NCBI GenBank assembly: GCA_017613055.1
Contig: JAGAES010000106.1
Coordinates: forward strand, 1 to 6,030
Reading direction: 5' to 3'
From: Lachnospiraceae bacterium
GTDB lineage: Bacteria > Bacillota_A > Clostridia > Lachnospirales > Lachnospiraceae
Length of the DNA: 6,030 bases
The notes under the pieces are model-generated. The model ran no database searches. It was not told the origin of the DNA and saw only the letters and a program-made list of their open reading frames with translations. Positions 1-6,021 of this stretch are shown one piece after another. Positions within the stretch are counted from its first letter, which is position 1; every line of letters begins with the position of its first letter. A program made the position numbers and the translations under genes.

Positions 1-792
1 GACCGACGGGTCGAAGTTCCATGCCATTTTCTCCACGGCACCCATGACGTCGGCATTCTCCGTCATGAAATCAAAGCTCGGATAGCCGAATACCAGATAG
101 TCGCTTGCAGGAACATCCCTAAGCTCAAATCCTTCGGGGACGGGGCCATTATAATCCAGCGGCACGCCCGTTCCGTAGAAATACGTTCTCTTCTCTCCGT
201 CTTTTACCCAGCCGGCGGTGTGCGGGGTTACAATCGGGTGCGCCAGCTTATCCATGCTTGTCACGATTCCCGTGACCGTGTCGCAATCTTGATAGTCCCA
301 GAATTCGCAGTAGTTCGTTGCGCGCTTTTCAAAGACTCCGAGATACTTATGCGCCGGAATATGTTCTACTCTTACAAAAAGTCTTGCCTGTTCCATCGTG
401 TTAATCCTTTCCTGTTCCGAATAGTCGGGAAGCAAAACCTCCTTCGGAATCCGAAGCCGTATCGGGACCGGGTTTCTGCGATACGCAGCCGGTGTACATC
501 CGTACTGCTCTTTGAACTGTCGTGAGAGCGCTTCCTGCGAGGAATACCCGTACCTAACGGCGATGTCCAGTATCCGTTCCTTCGTGTCCCTTATCTCCCC
601 GGCGGCGCGGGCCAGACGCCTCCCGGATGCGTACGATTTGATTGTCATGCCGGTCACGTCGTGAAACAGAACCGAGCAATACCAGGGCGAATAACCGATC
701 TCCGCCGAAAGGTTCTCAAGCATCCTGTTCTGATCCGTGTGTTCCTCAATCCAGTCAATCATACGCTGAACGACTTTTACCCATTCCTTCAT
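1..792 (-). CDS. AraC-family transcriptional regulator with GyrI-like effector-binding domain (3' end outside window)
   Basis: An open frame of 264 codons runs from an ATG at 792-790 to the left edge with no stop, so the C-terminus is missing. Residues about 8-108 form an AraC/XylS double helix-turn-helix DNA-binding domain. It opens with VVQRMIDWIEEH, has a first helix-turn-helix around LENLSAEIGYSPWYCSVLF, and a second around ILDIAVRYGYSSQEALSRQF, followed by YGCTPAAYRR. After a linker, residues about 135-264 resemble the GyrI-like small-molecule-binding domain fused to many such regulators, including YLVFGYPSFDF and VEKMAWNFDP near the end. Full-length relatives suggest that only some tens of residues are lost. 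An AGGAGG at 805-800, seven bases upstream, fixes the start. It probably senses a small ligand and regulates nearby genes or an exporter, but nothing visible identifies ligand or targets. It lies beyond the rpsI terminator, so it is probably transcribed separately. Confidence 0.9.
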   Translation of the reverse strand, partial: MKEWVKVVQRMIDWIEEHTDQNRMLENLSAEIGYSPWYCSVLFHDVTGMTIKSYASGRRLARAAGEIRDTKERILDIAVRYGYSSQEALSRQFKEQYGCTPAAYRRNPVPIRLRIPKEVLLPDYSEQERINTMEQARLFVRVEHIPAHKYLGVFEKRATNYCEFWDYQDCDTVTGIVTSMDKLAHPIVTPHTAGWVKDGEKRTYFYGTGVPLDYNGPVPEGFELRDVPASDYLVFGYPSFDFMTENADVMGAVEKMAWNFDPSV

Positions 793-799
793 GTTCCTG

Positions 800-805
800 C
801 CTCCT
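800..805 (-). promoter_or_regulatory. Ribosome binding site of the AraC-family gene
   Basis: A perfect AGGAGG on the minus strand lies seven bases upstream of the ATG at 792. It supports this start over the in-frame ATG eight codons earlier in plus-strand coordinates (784-782 region is not in the same frame). Confidence 0.8.
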
Positions 806-876
806 GCAAGAATGAGAGTAACATTTTTCGTGATAAAAAGTTTGATGTTTCTTGGGAGAAAATACACCCTGACTTT

Positions 877-905
877 AGTTTTCCACCTGAATGCGATCTT
901 GTCAA
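877..905 (-). promoter_or_regulatory. Possible sigma-A promoter for the AraC-family gene
   Basis: On the minus strand a perfect TTGACA (905-900) is followed, after 17 bases, by AAAACT (882-877), which matches only three of the six TATAAT positions. The site lies about 85 bases upstream of the regulator start and downstream of the rpsI terminator, where a promoter would be expected. The weak -10 element could mean low basal activity or dependence on an activator. It could also be a chance match. Confidence 0.4.
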
Positions 906-928
906 GAGGGAGGGTTGAACATAGACTC

Positions 929-1060
929 ACGCGACACCTCGATTCCGCTTCGCTTCATCTCGGTCGCGACAGTCGTCGCGACCTTAAAACCGCAAAAAAA
1001 CACGCTCCCTGAACGCCGAGGCGTTCCGGAGCGTGTGGTTTTTGCGGTTTGGTGTCGCGT
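929..1060. repeat. Nested inverted repeats surrounding the rpsI terminator
   Basis: Three sets of inverted repeats occur in 132 bp. The outer pair is ACGCGACACC (929-938) with its exact complement at 1051-1060. Directly inside lies the terminator helix, extended at its base by AAACCGC (987-993) and GCGGTTT (1044-1050). Beside it is a separate perfect 9-bp inverted repeat, GGTCGCGAC (962-970) and GTCGCGACC (975-983), with a 4-base loop. The arrangement is compatible with a REP-like or MITE-like palindromic element adopted as a terminator, or with a complex 3' end. No flanking target-site duplication was evident, and copy number elsewhere cannot be known from this window. Confidence 0.5.
994..1036 (-). 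terminator. Rho-independent terminator of the rplM-rpsI operon
   Basis: Reading the minus strand, ACACGCTCC (1008-1000 is the 3' complement; the 5' arm is 1036-1028) pairs perfectly with GGAGCGTGT. An inner GAACGCC/GGCGTTC helix (1026-1020 with 1017-1011) sits above it, separated by a small internal loop. A run of seven T residues (1000-994) follows directly. It lies about 45 bases past the rpsI stop codon. The stem base can extend through AAACCGC/GCGGTTT. The plus strand also ends in a short T run (1039-1043), so weak bidirectional activity is possible. Confidence 0.9.
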
Positions 1061-1079
1061 TCCCGTTGTTTCGCGAAGA

Positions 1080-1478
1080 CTAACGCTTGCTGAACTGCGG
1101 TGCACGACGTGCTGCTTTGAGGCCGTACTTCTTTCTTTCCTTCATGCGGGCGTCTCTTGTCAGGAAGCCTGCCTTTTTAAGGGAAGCGCGGTTCTCTTCA
1201 TCTGCCTTGCAAAGGGCACGTGCAATACCGTGACGGATGGCACCGGCCTGGCCGGAGAAGCCGCCGCCGCGAACGGTAACAACTACATCGTACTTATCGG
1301 CAGCGCCGAGAAGCTCAAGGGGCTGACGAACGATTACCTTCAGGGTCTCAAGACCGAAATAGCTGTCGATGTCCTTCTTGTTGATGGTGATGTTACCCTT
1401 ACCAGAAAGTAAAAATACTCTGGCAACACTGCTCTTACGTCTGCCTGTTCCGTAGAATTTGGAATTATTCTTTGCCAT
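1080..1478 (-). CDS. rpsI: 30S ribosomal protein S9
   Basis: The 132-residue protein is S9 (uS9), part of the head of the 30S subunit, whose C-terminal tail reaches the P site and contacts tRNA. Family marks are visible in order: [13 protein letters not shown] (residues 9-21), IVRQPLELL (49-57), [21 protein letters not shown] (69-89, glycine-rich and basic), and the basic tail ending in QFSKR, the near-invariant S9 terminus with its final lysine-arginine. Length is normal for the family. The ATG at 1478 has an AAGGAG at 1494-1489 ten bases upstream. It starts 24 bases after the rplM stop, the classical rplM-rpsI pair, and is presumably co-transcribed from the promoter upstream of rplM. A strong terminator follows. 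Nothing is unusual about the protein. Confidence 0.98.
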   Translation of the reverse strand: MAKNNSKFYGTGRRKSSVARVFLLSGKGNITINKKDIDSYFGLETLKVIVRQPLELLGAADKYDVVVTVRGGGFSGQAGAIRHGIARALCKADEENRASLKKAGFLTRDARMKERKKYGLKAARRAPQFSKR

Positions 1479-1502
1479 TTTCGTAAATCTCCTTTCTGTT
1501 TA

Positions 1503-1931
1503 TTAGAATTTCAGTTCTTCGGGTTTCTGAGCCGCATGCGGATGCTCCGCACCTGCATAAACATGAAGCTTCGACAACATGCTTCTTCCGAGAGGTCCCT
1601 TCGGAAGCATACCCTTAACGGCAAGGGTGATAACGTCGGCGGGCTTCTTCGCGATCATCTCACGGAGCGTGGTCTCACGCATTCCGCCCGGATAATCTGA
1701 ATGGGAATAATAAATCTTCTGGTCAAGCTTCTTGCCGGTTGTCTTGATCTTCTCCGCATTGACAACGATTACATAATCACCGGTATCGATATGAGGGGTG
1801 AAAATCGGCTTATTCTTGCCTCTCAGAACCTTTGCAATCTCGGAAGAAAGACGGCCGAGCGTCTGACCTGCTGCATCAACAACATACCATTTTCTTTCTA
1901 CATCAGCGGTAGCTGCCATATAAGTCTTCAT
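1503..1931 (-). CDS. rplM: 50S ribosomal protein L13
   Basis: The 142-residue protein is L13 (uL13), an early-assembling protein of the 50S subunit that binds 23S rRNA. Recognisable blocks are the N-terminal MKTYMA, then [21 protein letters not shown] (residues 13-33), [12 protein letters not shown] (51-62), [13 protein letters not shown] (74-86) and [23 protein letters not shown] (105-127), the L13 signature region. The start is the ATG at 1931. A longer frame could begin at a TTG at 1946, but that TTG overlaps the ribosome binding site and adds residues absent from the family. The gene is first in an rplM-rpsI operon with its own consensus promoter and a roughly 50-base structured leader. 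In some bacteria rplM is controlled by its product binding such a leader; that is inferred here, not shown. Confidence 0.98.
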   Translation of the reverse strand: MKTYMAATADVERKWYVVDAAGQTLGRLSSEIAKVLRGKNKPIFTPHIDTGDYVIVVNAEKIKTTGKKLDQKIYYSHSDYPGGMRETTLREMIAKKPADVITLAVKGMLPKGPLGRSMLSKLHVYAGAEHPHAAQKPEELKF

Positions 1932-1984
1932 AGGTTTAACCTCCAATCCTTAATCTGCTTTCAACTGCCGAAAGCAGTCACTTT
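1932..1984 (-). promoter_or_regulatory. Structured 5' leader of rplM, candidate L13 autoregulatory leader
   Basis: About 50 bases separate the predicted transcription start from the rplM ATG. The leader can form CTGCTTTC (1977-1970) with GAAAGCAG (1962-1955), an 8-bp stem with a 7-base loop. A shorter stem, ACTGC (1978-1974) with GCAGT (1968-1964), uses some of the same bases, so the two exclude each other. A GAAAG at 1985-1981, at the very 5' end, could also pair with the CTTTC at 1974-1970. An L13 leader RNA family is known upstream of rplM in Bacilli and Clostridia. The position fits, but I cannot confirm family membership by eye. Confidence 0.5.
1940..1944 (-). promoter_or_regulatory. Ribosome binding site that decides the rplM start
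   Basis: GGAGG at 1944-1940 lies eight bases before the ATG at 1931. The alternative in-frame TTG at 1946-1944 shares a base with this site, so it cannot be served by it. The ATG is therefore preferred. Confidence 0.85.
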
Positions 1985-1988
1985 CCGC

Positions 1989-2017
1989 ATTATACTGTAC
2001 GGCACAGCCGATGTCAA
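1989..2017 (-). promoter_or_regulatory. Full-consensus sigma-A promoter of rplM-rpsI
   Basis: On the minus strand a perfect TTGACA (2017-2012), a 17-base spacer and a perfect TATAAT (1994-1989) form an ideal housekeeping promoter. Transcription should start near 1984-1981, about 50 bases before the rplM ATG. Twelve of twelve consensus positions with optimal spacing fits the high demand for ribosomal proteins. Confidence 0.93.
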
Positions 2018-2046
2018 CACTTCTTTTCGGTTTTTGCAATTAAAAT

Positions 2047-2083
2047 TGCGTAAAATGTCACATTTGATATGACATTTTACGCA
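2047..2083 (-). terminator. 14-bp perfect inverted repeat after truA, probable terminator
   Basis: TGCGTAAAATGTCA (2047-2060) and its exact complement (2070-2083) flank a 9-base loop. It begins 7 bases past the truA stop codon. On the minus strand the stem is followed by AATTTTAATT (2046 downward), an imperfect T tract, so it could terminate the ecf-truA transcript but with less certainty than the rpsI terminator. The helix is AT-rich. Because it also lies just 30 bases upstream of the -35 element of the rplM promoter, a protein-binding operator is an alternative reading. Confidence 0.6.
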
Positions 2084-2090
2084 TATTCTT

Positions 2091-2828
2091 TTAACAATAC
2101 CAGATTTTGCAGAGGCAGAGTCCCTTCGCGGGCAAGGTCGGTCCCGCAAGCGAGCGGTCCATGCCGGTTATGATGCCCGGGATTTCGGCCGGTTTTGTGC
2201 GTCCGAGCCCTGCGTTTACAAGCGTTCCGGCGATAATTCTTATCATGTTGTAAAGGAATCCGTCTCCCTCGACCGCGATGACGATCTCGTCGCCCGCTTT
2301 CTCAACCTGAATGCTTGTGACGGTCCGTACCTTCGTCTTCACCTGGGCGCCCGCCGCACAGAAACTCGTAAAATCATGCGTCCCGACGATGTAAGATGCA
2401 GCCTCCTGCATGGCCGTCACGTCCGGTACTTCGCGCAGGTGATGCACGTAACGGAACCGCATCGGCGGACAGACGTTTCCGATGAATATGCGGTACTCGT
2501 AGCGTTTCCTGTGCGCGTCGAACCGCGGATGGAACGACTCCGGAACCTCTTCGGATTCCGTGATGCGGATATCGTCCGGAAGAAACGAGTTGAGCGCGGG
2601 AACGAAGCGGTCCGCAGGAACCGGGGATTCCGTGTCGAATACCGCGGTCTGCCCGAGCGCATGCACGCCCGAGTCGGTCCGGCTGGCGCCGATTACTTCC
2701 GCTTGTTCGCCGGTCAGCTTCCGGATTGCGTCCTCAACCGTCTCCTGAACGCTCGGCGCGCCGTCCTGCTTCTGCCAGCCGCAGTAATCCGTGCCGTCAT
2801 ATGCGATTGTCAGCCGAATCCGTCTCAT
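2091..2828 (-). CDS. truA: tRNA pseudouridine(38-40) synthase TruA
   Basis: The 245-residue protein belongs to the TruA family, which converts uridines 38-40 of the tRNA anticodon arm to pseudouridine in the cytoplasm. It opens with IRLTIAYDGTDYCGWQKQ (residues 4-21). The catalytic motif follows as ASRTDSGVHALGQ (48-60), with Asp52 as the expected nucleophile. FHPRFDAHRKRYEYRI (99-114) supplies the conserved active-site tyrosine (probably Tyr110), and GDGFLYNMIRIIAGTLV (188-204) is the C-terminal family block. Length is typical. The chosen ATG (2828) overlaps the ecfT stop codon as ATGA and has AAGGTGG just upstream. A longer frame from a TTG at 2879 would only add residues lying inside ecfT. 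The overlap implies translational coupling with ecfT. The ecf-truA linkage is common in Firmicutes. Confidence 0.97.
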   Translation of the reverse strand: MRRIRLTIAYDGTDYCGWQKQDGAPSVQETVEDAIRKLTGEQAEVIGASRTDSGVHALGQTAVFDTESPVPADRFVPALNSFLPDDIRITESEEVPESFHPRFDAHRKRYEYRIFIGNVCPPMRFRYVHHLREVPDVTAMQEAASYIVGTHDFTSFCAAGAQVKTKVRTVTSIQVEKAGDEIVIAVEGDGFLYNMIRIIAGTLVNAGLGRTKPAEIPGIITGMDRSLAGPTLPAKGLCLCKIWYC

Positions 2829-3625
2829 AGCCACCTTCTTAACAGAATGATTGCGGCGAGATACACCGCCAGATAACAATAGGCGAGATAATCCGCCAAA
2901 TGATACTTCAAAGGATGGAATTTGGTGCGTCCCCTGCCGCCGCGGTAACAGCGCGCTTCCATCGCCATCGCGAGGTCGAATGCTCTGCGGAATGCCGAGA
3001 TAATCAGCGGAATGAAAATCGGTACCATCGCCTTGACGCGTTTCAGGACGTTCCCGCTTTCAAAATCCGCGCCGCGCGCCTGCTGCGCCTTCATGATTTT
3101 GTCCGTTTCCTCAAGAAGAATGGGGATGAATCGAAGCGCAATCGACATCATCATCGCGACGTCATGCACCGGTACCTTAATCAGGGAAAGCGGCTTCATG
3201 AGTCTTTCAAGACCGTCGGTAAGCCGTACCGGTGTTGTCGTGAACGTGACCATTGAGGAACCGAGAATCAGAAGGATCAGCCTGAATCCGACGAAAAGCC
3301 CGCGGTACAGACCTTCTTCGGTAATCCGGAAGATCCAGAAATGCGCAATCACATGCCCCGGAATCAGAAAGAAGTTGAAAACCATCGTCAGGAACAGAAG
3401 GAACAGAATCGGCTTCAATCCGCGCAGGATGTAACGGAAGGGCACATGCGACAGAATAATCACGCCCGCGAGGAACACAATCGTGATTCCGAATCCGTAA
3501 AATGAGTCAAAAAGGAACAGACTCACCAGATAGACAAGCGTGCCGACAATCTTCACGCGAGGGTCCAGCCGGTGAATCAGGGATGACGCCGGATAATATT
3601 GTCCGATGGTGATATCCCGAAGCAT
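2825..3625 (-). CDS. ecfT: ECF transporter transmembrane coupling protein EcfT
   Basis: The 266-residue integral membrane protein is the T component of an energy-coupling-factor transporter. It transmits ATP-driven movement from the EcfA ATPases to exchangeable substrate-binding S components for vitamins or trace metals. It opens with YYPASSLIHRLDPRVK (residues 10-25), the usual EcfT start. Hydrophobic segments lie at about 27-40, 43-60, 69-90, 110-130 and 246-263, with a further hydrophobic stretch at about 200-212. The two coupling-helix motifs are present: QQARGADF (181-188) and MEARCYRGG (222-230), each with the arginine known to contact the ATPases. Length is normal. The ATG at 3625 has AAGGAG at 3638-3633, seven bases away. 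It begins 24 bases after the fused ATPase gene and its stop overlaps truA. No S component is encoded in the window, consistent with a shared group II module. Confidence 0.97.
   Translation of the reverse strand: MLRDITIGQYYPASSLIHRLDPRVKIVGTLVYLVSLFLFDSFYGFGITIVFLAGVIILSHVPFRYILRGLKPILFLLFLTMVFNFFLIPGHVIAHFWIFRITEEGLYRGLFVGFRLILLILGSSMVTFTTTPVRLTDGLERLMKPLSLIKVPVHDVAMMMSIALRFIPILLEETDKIMKAQQARGADFESGNVLKRVKAMVPIFIPLIISAFRRAFDLAMAMEARCYRGGRGRTKFHPLKYHLADYLAYCYLAVYLAAIILLRRWL
2831..2837 (-). promoter_or_regulatory. Ribosome binding site that decides the truA start
   Basis: AAGGTGG at 2837-2831 lies inside the last codons of ecfT, with its AAGG core five bases before the truA ATG at 2828. It supports the ATG that overlaps the ecfT TGA rather than an upstream TTG. 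Confidence 0.75.
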
Positions 3626-3649
3626 CCTATGACTCCTTACAAAGTTTTC

Positions 3650-5419
3650 TTATTTGGTTAATGCCGCAACGGCATCGTCAATCGTTATAAAATCCATTGC
3701 CGGGCGTTTCTCCGGCTCGAACAGGCTTCGCATGATTGCGGTCACCTGCGGAACGTCAAGCCCGACCTCACGGAGTTCTTCCATGTGCGAGAACACGACT
3801 TCCGGCTTGCCTGCATACAGAAGGCTTCCACGGTCCATTACATGAATCCAGTTCGCGTATCCGGCCACATCTTCCATGCTGTGCGATACAAGCACAACCG
3901 TGATGCCGGCCTCGCGGCGGATACGCGCAATCTCGGAAAGAATCTCGTCACGGCCCTGCGGGTCAAGTCCTGCGGTCGGTTCATCAAGAATCAGTACCTC
4001 CGGATGCATCGCAAGAACGCCTGCGATTGCAACTCTCCGCTTCTGTCCGCCCGAAAGCGCAAGCGGCGAATCGTTCCAGCACTCTTCATCCACTCCGACA
4101 AGCCGAAGTGCCTGCTCGGCGCGTTCCTTCTGCTCCTCGGCGGACAGTCCCTGGTTCTTCGGTCCGAAACAGACGTCACGAAGTACCGTCGATTCGAACA
4201 GCTGGTGCTCGGGATACTGGAATACGAGGCCGACTTTGCTGCGGAGTACGCGGCGGTTGTATCCTTTTTCGTGAATATCCTGCCCGCGGAACAGCACCTG
4301 TCCGCCGGTCGGCTTCTCAAGACCGTTGAACATCTGAATCAGGGTGGACTTGCCCGAACCGGTGTGCCCGATCAGGCAGACGAATTCGCCCTGTCTGATC
4401 TGCAGCGAAACGTTCTTCACGGCCTGCTTCTCGTAGGCCGTACCGGGCGAGTATACGTATGAGACATCCTTCAGTTCAAGAAGCGGCGCTTCCGACTCGC
4501 CGAGTTCGGTAACGGACTCCTCGACATGATCCGGGATGCTTTCGTACGGATTCTTTACGCGGTACTCTTCGGGAAGTGCCCTGAAAGCTTTTGTAAAGCC
4601 CTCTACGGAGAGAATTCCCTCGGGAAGCGGAATCCCCCGCTTTCTAAGCTTATGCGCCAGAATCGTGGCCTGTGGCGCGTCTAAACCGAGCTCCTGCAGC
4701 CGATCCACCTGCGAAAAGATTTCCTTCGGCGTGCCCTGCATTGCAATCTTTCCGTGATCCATCACGAAGATCACGTCGGCCTCCGTCACCTCGCTCATAT
4801 AGTGGGTGATATGGATGACCGTGATGCCCTCTTCGCGGTTCAGGCGGCGGATTGTCTTAAGCACTTCCTTCCGGCCGTTCGGGTCAAGCATTGCCGTAGG
4901 CTCATCAAGAAGGATACACTCCGGCTTCATCGCAAGAATACCGGCGACCGCGACACGCTGCTTCTGTCCGCCCGACAGATGGTTCGGCGAATCCTTGCGG
5001 CGGTCGTACATGCCGACGGCACGCAAAGATTCCTCCACGCGGCGGCCGATTTCCGCGGTCTCCACGCCGAGGTTCTCAGGACCGAATGCGACGTCGTCTT
5101 CGACAACGGTTGCAATGATCTGGTTATCGGGGTTCTGGAACACCATTCCTGCGGATTTCCGGATCTCCCAAATCAGCTCATCGTCGCGGGTATCCATGCC
5201 GCACACGATAACCGTCCCGCCGGTCGGGGACAGAAGGGCGTTGATCTGTTTGGCAAATGTGGATTTACCGGAGCCGTTGTGTCCGAGAATCGCGATAAAC
5301 TGCCCCTTCTCAACGGAAAGACTTACGCCGTCAACGGCGCGCTTTACCCCAATCCGCTCTCCGTTCTCATCGCGGCGGATATATTCGTATACTAGATTGT
5401 CGGATGTGACAATTCCCAT
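3650..5419 (-). CDS. ecfA1/ecfA2: Fused ECF transporter ATPase, EcfA1 and EcfA2 in one polypeptide
   Basis: One 589-residue frame holds two complete ABC ATPases that hydrolyse ATP to drive an ECF importer. The N-terminal half (about 1-285) is EcfA1-like: Walker [10 protein letters not shown] (46-54), Q-loop in FQNPDNQ (Gln95), signature LSGGQ (148-152), Walker B ILLDEP with Glu173, and switch His206. The C-terminal half (about 312-589) is EcfA2-like: Walker [10 protein letters not shown] (351-359), FQYPEHQ (Gln401), LSGGQ (455-459), LILDEP with Glu480, His513. Each half also carries its own C-terminal domain ([16 protein letters not shown]). A charged linker of about 25 residues (286-311) joins them and has no in-frame ATG, GTG or TTG, so a separate EcfA2 start is unlikely. 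The family normally uses two genes, each about half this length. The start ATG has TAGGAG four bases upstream. A terminator lies just upstream; ecfT follows 24 bases downstream. Confidence 0.95.
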   Translation of the reverse strand: MGIVTSDNLVYEYIRRDENGERIGVKRAVDGVSLSVEKGQFIAILGHNGSGKSTFAKQINALLSPTGGTVIVCGMDTRDDELIWEIRKSAGMVFQNPDNQIIATVVEDDVAFGPENLGVETAEIGRRVEESLRAVGMYDRRKDSPNHLSGGQKQRVAVAGILAMKPECILLDEPTAMLDPNGRKEVLKTIRRLNREEGITVIHITHYMSEVTEADVIFVMDHGKIAMQGTPKEIFSQVDRLQELGLDAPQATILAHKLRKRGIPLPEGILSVEGFTKAFRALPEEYRVKNPYESIPDHVEESVTELGESEAPLLELKDVSYVYSPGTAYEKQAVKNVSLQIRQGEFVCLIGHTGSGKSTLIQMFNGLEKPTGGQVLFRGQDIHEKGYNRRVLRSKVGLVFQYPEHQLFESTVLRDVCFGPKNQGLSAEEQKERAEQALRLVGVDEECWNDSPLALSGGQKRRVAIAGVLAMHPEVLILDEPTAGLDPQGRDEILSEIARIRREAGITVVLVSHSMEDVAGYANWIHVMDRGSLLYAGKPEVVFSHMEELREVGLDVPQVTAIMRSLFEPEKRPAMDFITIDDAVAALTK

Positions 5420-5423
5420 GTTT

Positions 5424-5428
5424 CTCCT
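5424..5428 (-). promoter_or_regulatory. Ribosome binding site of the fused ecfA gene
   Basis: AGGAG at 5428-5424 lies only four bases before the ATG at 5419, slightly tighter spacing than its neighbours. It directly abuts the T tract of the upstream terminator hairpin. Confidence 0.75.
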
Positions 5429-5462
5429 AAAAGAAACAGCGTAGCCGTTAACGACTACGCTG
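5429..5462 (-). terminator. Rho-independent terminator or attenuator between rplQ and ecfA
   Basis: On the minus strand CAGCGTAG (5462-5455) pairs with CTACGCTG (5444-5437). The helix extends inward by three pairs, one of them G-T, to a TTAA loop. TTTCTTTT (5436-5429) follows directly. The structure begins 15 bases past the rplQ stop and should end the long ribosomal protein transcript. The T tract ends one base before the ecfA ribosome binding site and no promoter is apparent in the remaining few bases, so expression of ecfA, ecfT and truA probably depends on partial read-through or on a promoter inside rplQ that I did not identify. Confidence 0.85.
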
Positions 5463-5477
5463 CTGCAATTTCAAAGA

Positions 5478-6011
5478 TTATACGAGCTCAATCAATACTT
5501 CCATAGCTGCGTCGCCCTTACGAGGGCCAATCTTTACGATTCTGGTATATCCGCCCTTGCGGGATGCATACTTCGGTCCGATCTCGTCGAACATCTTCGC
5601 GATCAGGTCGATTTCCTTAACCGCTTTTCTGCCCTTCAGTTCGGGATCGTTCTTGGATACCGGATAGAAGAAAGAAAGCATCTCTCTTCTGGCATGAAGT
5701 CTGGACGGTTTGTCCTTCTTAATCGTCTTCGTAGCCTCGATCATAACGTCGGTCTTCTTGCCGTTTACGACTTCCTTTACGCGGCGACCGTCCTTATCTT
5801 TCTGGGCAACCTTGTAAGTAACGGTTACGTTCTCGAAATTGTCCTTTTCCTTAGCGGCAAGAGTGATGTACTTCTCCGCAATCCGGCGGATTTCCTTCGC
5901 TCTGGCTTCGGTGGTAACGATCTTACCGTTGGCCAAAAGAGCCGTAACCTGGTTTCTCAGCAATGCCTTTCTCTGGCTTGAAGTTCTTCCAAGTTTTCTG
6001 TAGCCTGCCAT
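5478..6011 (-). CDS. rplQ: 50S ribosomal protein L17
   Basis: The 177-residue protein is L17 (bL17), which sits near the exit tunnel of the 50S subunit. The N-terminal core is clear: [22 protein letters not shown] (residues 4-25) and [17 protein letters not shown] (31-47). The C-terminal core includes [20 protein letters not shown] (141-160) and [12 protein letters not shown] (166-177), the usual terminus. Between them, residues about 57-103 form a lysine-rich insert not found in the shorter E. coli-type protein of about 127 residues. I recall such an insert from Lachnospiraceae L17. The start is the ATG at 6011, served by GGAGG at 6021-6017. An earlier ATG at 6023 overlaps that site and adds four non-family residues. 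It is probably the last gene of the ribosomal protein and rpoA cluster, the rest lying outside the window. Confidence 0.97.
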   Translation of the reverse strand: MAGYRKLGRTSSQRKALLRNQVTALLANGKIVTTEARAKEIRRIAEKYITLAAKEKDNFENVTVTYKVAQKDKDGRRVKEVVNGKKTDVMIEATKTIKKDKPSRLHARREMLSFFYPVSKNDPELKGRKAVKEIDLIAKMFDEIGPKYASRKGGYTRIVKIGPRKGDAAMEVLIELV

Positions 6012-6016
6012 GTTAT

Positions 6017-6021
6017 CCTCC
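6017..6021 (-). promoter_or_regulatory. Ribosome binding site that decides the rplQ start
   Basis: GGAGG at 6021-6017 lies five bases before the ATG at 6011. The alternative ATG at 6023-6021 overlaps it, so translation should begin at 6011 with MAGYRKLGR, the normal L17 N-terminus. Confidence 0.85.

Noticed and set aside
220..525. A 101-codon plus-strand frame opposite the AraC-family gene
   Set aside because: The minus strand gives a continuous, recognisable AraC and GyrI-like protein over the same bases.
902..1105. A 67-codon minus-strand frame running from rpsI through the terminator
   Set aside because: It starts inside rpsI in another frame and reads through the terminator and inverted repeats. 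Its peptide looks repeat-derived rather than a real protein.
891..1412. A 173-codon plus-strand frame across the rpsI terminator and into rpsI
   Set aside because: It crosses a strong terminator hairpin and runs antisense to a clear S9 gene.
2052..2078. The palindrome after truA as a TnrA or GlnR nitrogen-regulator site
   Set aside because: Those sites have a 17-bp TGTNA-N7-TNACA layout. Here the TGTCA and TGACA arms are nine bases apart, so the spacing does not fit.
2376..2876. A 166-codon plus-strand frame opposite truA
   Set aside because: It is arginine-rich with no family resemblance, and the opposite strand encodes an intact TruA with its catalytic motif.
3785..4462. A 225-codon plus-strand open frame opposite the ATPase gene
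   Set aside because: It lies wholly antisense to the EcfA2 half, has no recognisable domain, and has no evident ribosome binding site. It is a by-product of codon use on the other strand.
4754..5444. Two overlapping plus-strand open frames of about 212 codons opposite the EcfA1 half
   Set aside because: They mirror conserved ABC ATPase codons in other frames, contain no protein-like motifs and overlap each other.
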